Shown: piece after piece, positions 6,786 through 8,419 of the stretch | Position numbering within the stretch: the first letter of the stretch is position 1 | Layout of the letters: every line of letters begins with the position of its first letter | Source: Deltaproteobacteria bacterium | Lineage (GTDB): Bacteria; Desulfobacterota; DSM-4660; Desulfatiglandales; HGW-15 | Direction of reading: 5' to 3' | Assembly: GCA_019308525.1 (NCBI GenBank) | Contig: JAFDIC010000153.1 | Location: forward strand, 1-8,419 | Length of the DNA stretch: 8,419 nucleotides | Made by a program: the position numbers and the translations under genes | The notes under the pieces: generated by a model | Told to the model about the DNA's origin: nothing | What the model saw: the letters and a program-made list of their open reading frames with translations, nothing else | Databases searched by the model: none

Positions 6786-6812
6786 TGTAGGAGTGACCTC
6801 CTGGTCCCGATG
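6786..6812 (+). repeat. Third REP unit, interrupted at its 5' end by the MITE
   Basis: TGTAGGAGTGACC, then TCCTGGTCCCGATG, follows the same TGTAGGAG-hairpin-CGAT plan as the REP pair at 6350-6430, with a GACC/GGTC mini-stem (6795-6798, 6803-6806). The missing upstream context CC-TGTA is found at 6452-6457, left of the MITE-like element. Confidence 0.55.
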
Positions 6813-6818
6813 TGGTCG

Positions 6819-6836
6819 AAAAAGCGCCCGGGGGCG
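6819..6836 (-). terminator. Short intrinsic terminator of the URO-D gene
   Basis: On the minus strand, seven bases beyond the URO-D stop codon, CGCCC-CC-GGGCG (6836 down to 6825) is followed by C and five T residues (6823 down to 6819). The stem is short and the loop tight, but GC content, T tract and position fit a rho-independent terminator. Confidence 0.4.
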
Positions 6837-6842
6837 ATATCT

Positions 6843-8177
6843 TCATTTATAGATGCCGTATTCCTTGCTGAAATCGATCATGGCATGCACCGTGTCGGGG
6901 TTACCCTCGTCCATGGCCGTGCCAAAGGACATGACATAGCCTCCGTCTTTTCCGACGACATCAATAAGGTTCTTACAGTACTCCTTGACCTGGTCAGGAG
7001 TTCCGGTAAGAATGAGACTGGCCGGAACATTCCCGCCGATGCAAATTCTGTCTCCCAGCAATTCCTTTGCCCTGGCCATGTCGGTTCGGTCAAATATCCA
7101 CAGGCAGCTTCCCCTGGGGAGTTCCTTGAGATACTCAAGCCTTGTATTGTAAGAGCCCTCGCAGAACAGGAAGGGCACACAGCCTTCGTTGACCAGTCCC
7201 ATGATCACTTGCTTGAGGTAAGGCCAGTAGAAAGTCCTGAATTGCTCATCGGACATGAACCCGTCCGCCCCCTTATGTAAAGGAATGAACACGCTTGGAT
7301 TCCCGTGGATGGTTGCGCCGCCAACCCCCTGCTTGATTGCCAGCGGGGTTATTCTCTCTACTGCTTTCAGCACCGTGTCCGGGCGCCTGTACATGTCCGC
7401 CATTATAGCGCGCGTGCCCCTCAGGGTGTCGGCGAGGATATCGAAGGGGGCCTTTGTTATTCCGCCCGCGGCATTGACAAATCCCTTGGCCATTGCCTTT
7501 ACCTCAAAACCTATTATGTACTGTCCCCAGGAAAAGGCTTCGCGGCCGGCCTGGAGCAAGGCGTTGAGCGCGTTCTGAACATCCGGAATACCCAGGGGAA
7601 TAAGGTTGCCGGGTATTATGGGCATTTCCCATAGCTCCGTAAAAGGGGGAATGTTTTTCAGGGGCTCGAGTGCTCCAAAGATGCGCGGCATGTAGACCCT
7701 CAACCAGAAGTCAGAAGGGTCATCGATCAGGGCCTGGTAATCCTCGGCTTTCATATATTCGTCTTCGATACATTGATAACCCACACTTTCGGATACCCCA
7801 TGCCCGGGCCAGCGGTACTGCTTGTAGTCCAGTATTTCGAAGATCTTACTATGGCCGACAAGTGCCGGGGTCATGTAGAAATCCGGCCTGTAATCTTCCA
7901 GAAACCGCATCCACACGGAAACCAGCTTCTCCCCGCTGTTCATGATCTCCGCCGGCTTGATGTCATAGAGATATGCGGGCATGAAAGTAGTAGGGATGAG
8001 TACGGGTACCCTGTCCGGCTTTTTCAGGTCCACAACGTCCTTGAACCTTTTTACCGTCGCCTTGTAGTTGGCTTCAGCTTCCTTACTCTCGAATTCTACG
8101 CCCTGGGGCGACAACCAGGCCTCGAATCTGGCCTCCCTTTTTTCATCCGAAGACATCTCTTCCCATTTCTTTTCCAT
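6843..8177 (-). CDS. Uroporphyrinogen decarboxylase (URO-D) family protein, methyltransferase-like
   Basis: The 444-residue protein has the URO-D/MtaA-type TIM-barrel pattern. It carries an N-terminal region with KKPDRVPVLIP, a central stretch with GGITKAPFDILADTLRG, and a C-terminal IGGNVPASLILTGTPDQVKEY (around 380-400). True HemE is about 350 residues, so this longer form belongs to the diverse group related to cobamide-dependent methyltransferases found in anaerobes, and haem synthesis is unlikely. The usual zinc ligands of MtaA-type enzymes (His-x-Cys plus a later Cys) are not intact: FLFCEG keeps only C339, and GGYVMSFG lacks the later cysteine. H301 (PLHKGADG) is another conserved-looking polar residue. 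The ATG at 8177 is preferred over the TTG at 8183, because GGAGGGG (8190 to 8184) lies six bases upstream of the ATG and abuts the TTG. The gene is isolated and antisense to its neighbours; no corrinoid protein is nearby. Substrate unknown. Confidence 0.85.
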   Translation of the reverse strand: MEKKWEEMSSDEKREARFEAWLSPQGVEFESKEAEANYKATVKRFKDVVDLKKPDRVPVLIPTTFMPAYLYDIKPAEIMNSGEKLVSVWMRFLEDYRPDFYMTPALVGHSKIFEILDYKQYRWPGHGVSESVGYQCIEDEYMKAEDYQALIDDPSDFWLRVYMPRIFGALEPLKNIPPFTELWEMPIIPGNLIPLGIPDVQNALNALLQAGREAFSWGQYIIGFEVKAMAKGFVNAAGGITKAPFDILADTLRGTRAIMADMYRRPDTVLKAVERITPLAIKQGVGGATIHGNPSVFIPLHKGADGFMSDEQFRTFYWPYLKQVIMGLVNEGCVPFLFCEGSYNTRLEYLKELPRGSCLWIFDRTDMARAKELLGDRICIGGNVPASLILTGTPDQVKEYCKNLIDVVGKDGGYVMSFGTAMDEGNPDTVHAMIDFSKEYGIYK

Positions 8178-8342
8178 TTTCAACCCCTCCTATCTCTATT
8201 CCGTTGCTAAACCCATATCGTGAAATTGTTGGGACGAACCCGGGTCAAAGCTCTTCTGGCTTCTCTACATCGAGTGTTGTTTCGGGCTGTGCCTCTCTTC
8301 AGGGTAACCATGTGCCCGGACATTGAGCCAGTCGAGTGTGTT

Positions 8343-8382
8343 GCCGTCTCCAAAACGGGTTTTGGAGACGGCTCGCATTTTT
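8343..8382 (+). terminator. Strong terminator-like hairpin, plus orientation
   Basis: GCCGTCTCCAAAA (8343-8355) and its exact complement (8360-8372) form a 13-bp stem with loop CGGG, followed by TCGCA and five T residues (8378-8382). Only the plus strand has the T tract. No plus-strand gene precedes it in the window, since the URO-D gene runs the other way, so it may end a small RNA starting between about 8180 and 8340, or be an intergenic palindrome. No confident minus-strand promoter for URO-D was found in 8178-8419. Confidence 0.5.
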
Positions 8383-8419
8383 GCCAGCCTGCTAATTCTC
8401 AAACCAACGCCACGGTTCT

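Noticed and set aside
8215..8248. TTGACC plus GATAT as a minus-strand promoter for the URO-D gene
   Set aside because: The spacer is about 22 bp and the -10 match is poor, so it is not credible as a sigma70 promoter.

Overview
The window looks like a chromosomal segment of a strictly anaerobic, sulfate-reducer-like bacterium, most plausibly Desulfobacterota (Desulfobacterales or relatives). This is inferred from gene content, not from a marker gene. The clues are a URO-D-like protein of the methyltransferase-related group, a TrpB2-type PLP enzyme, a tandem SagB-type flavoprotein, a stand-alone receiver with a cysteine-rich insertion, and a small four-cysteine protein. I recall similar proteins from that group. 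Gene density is low for a bacterium, and the gaps are rich in palindromes and small repeats.

Layout from left to right. Bases 2-1168 (+) hold the C-terminal part of a sulfatase whose N-terminus lies outside the window; its last codons are made of a heptanucleotide repeat. Bases 1169-1533 carry an inverted copy of that repeat type, a good sigma70-like promoter (1386-1414) and an inverted repeat at the predicted transcript start, all upstream of a stand-alone response regulator (1534-1992, +). Bases 1993-2970 hold no convincing gene, but contain a second promoter candidate (2485-2514) and a dense hairpin cluster (2788-2926) resembling IS200/IS605-type ends. Three co-directional genes follow: trpB2 (2971-4335), an 83-residue four-cysteine protein (4427-4678) and a two-domain SagB-type oxidoreductase (4791-6302). 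A terminator-like hairpin with an alternative fold sits between the first two. Bases 6303-6842 are a repeat region: an inverted pair of REP elements, then a 328-bp MITE-like element with 16-bp terminal inverted repeats that appears to have inserted into a third REP and duplicated TGTA. A URO-D family gene lies on the minus strand (6843-8177). Its upstream region ends in a 13-bp perfect hairpin followed by T residues, oriented to terminate plus-strand transcription although no plus-strand gene is visible before it.

How the genes might work together: TrpB2 enzymes join indole to serine-type substrates, and SagB-type proteins are FMN-dependent oxidoreductases. Their shared strand and short gaps suggest one transcription unit, but the substrate and pathway cannot be read from the sequence. 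The sulfatase, receiver and URO-D genes look like independent units. The least ordinary items are the MITE-in-REP insertion, the cysteine-rich receiver, and the possible attenuator inside the trpB2-SagB unit.
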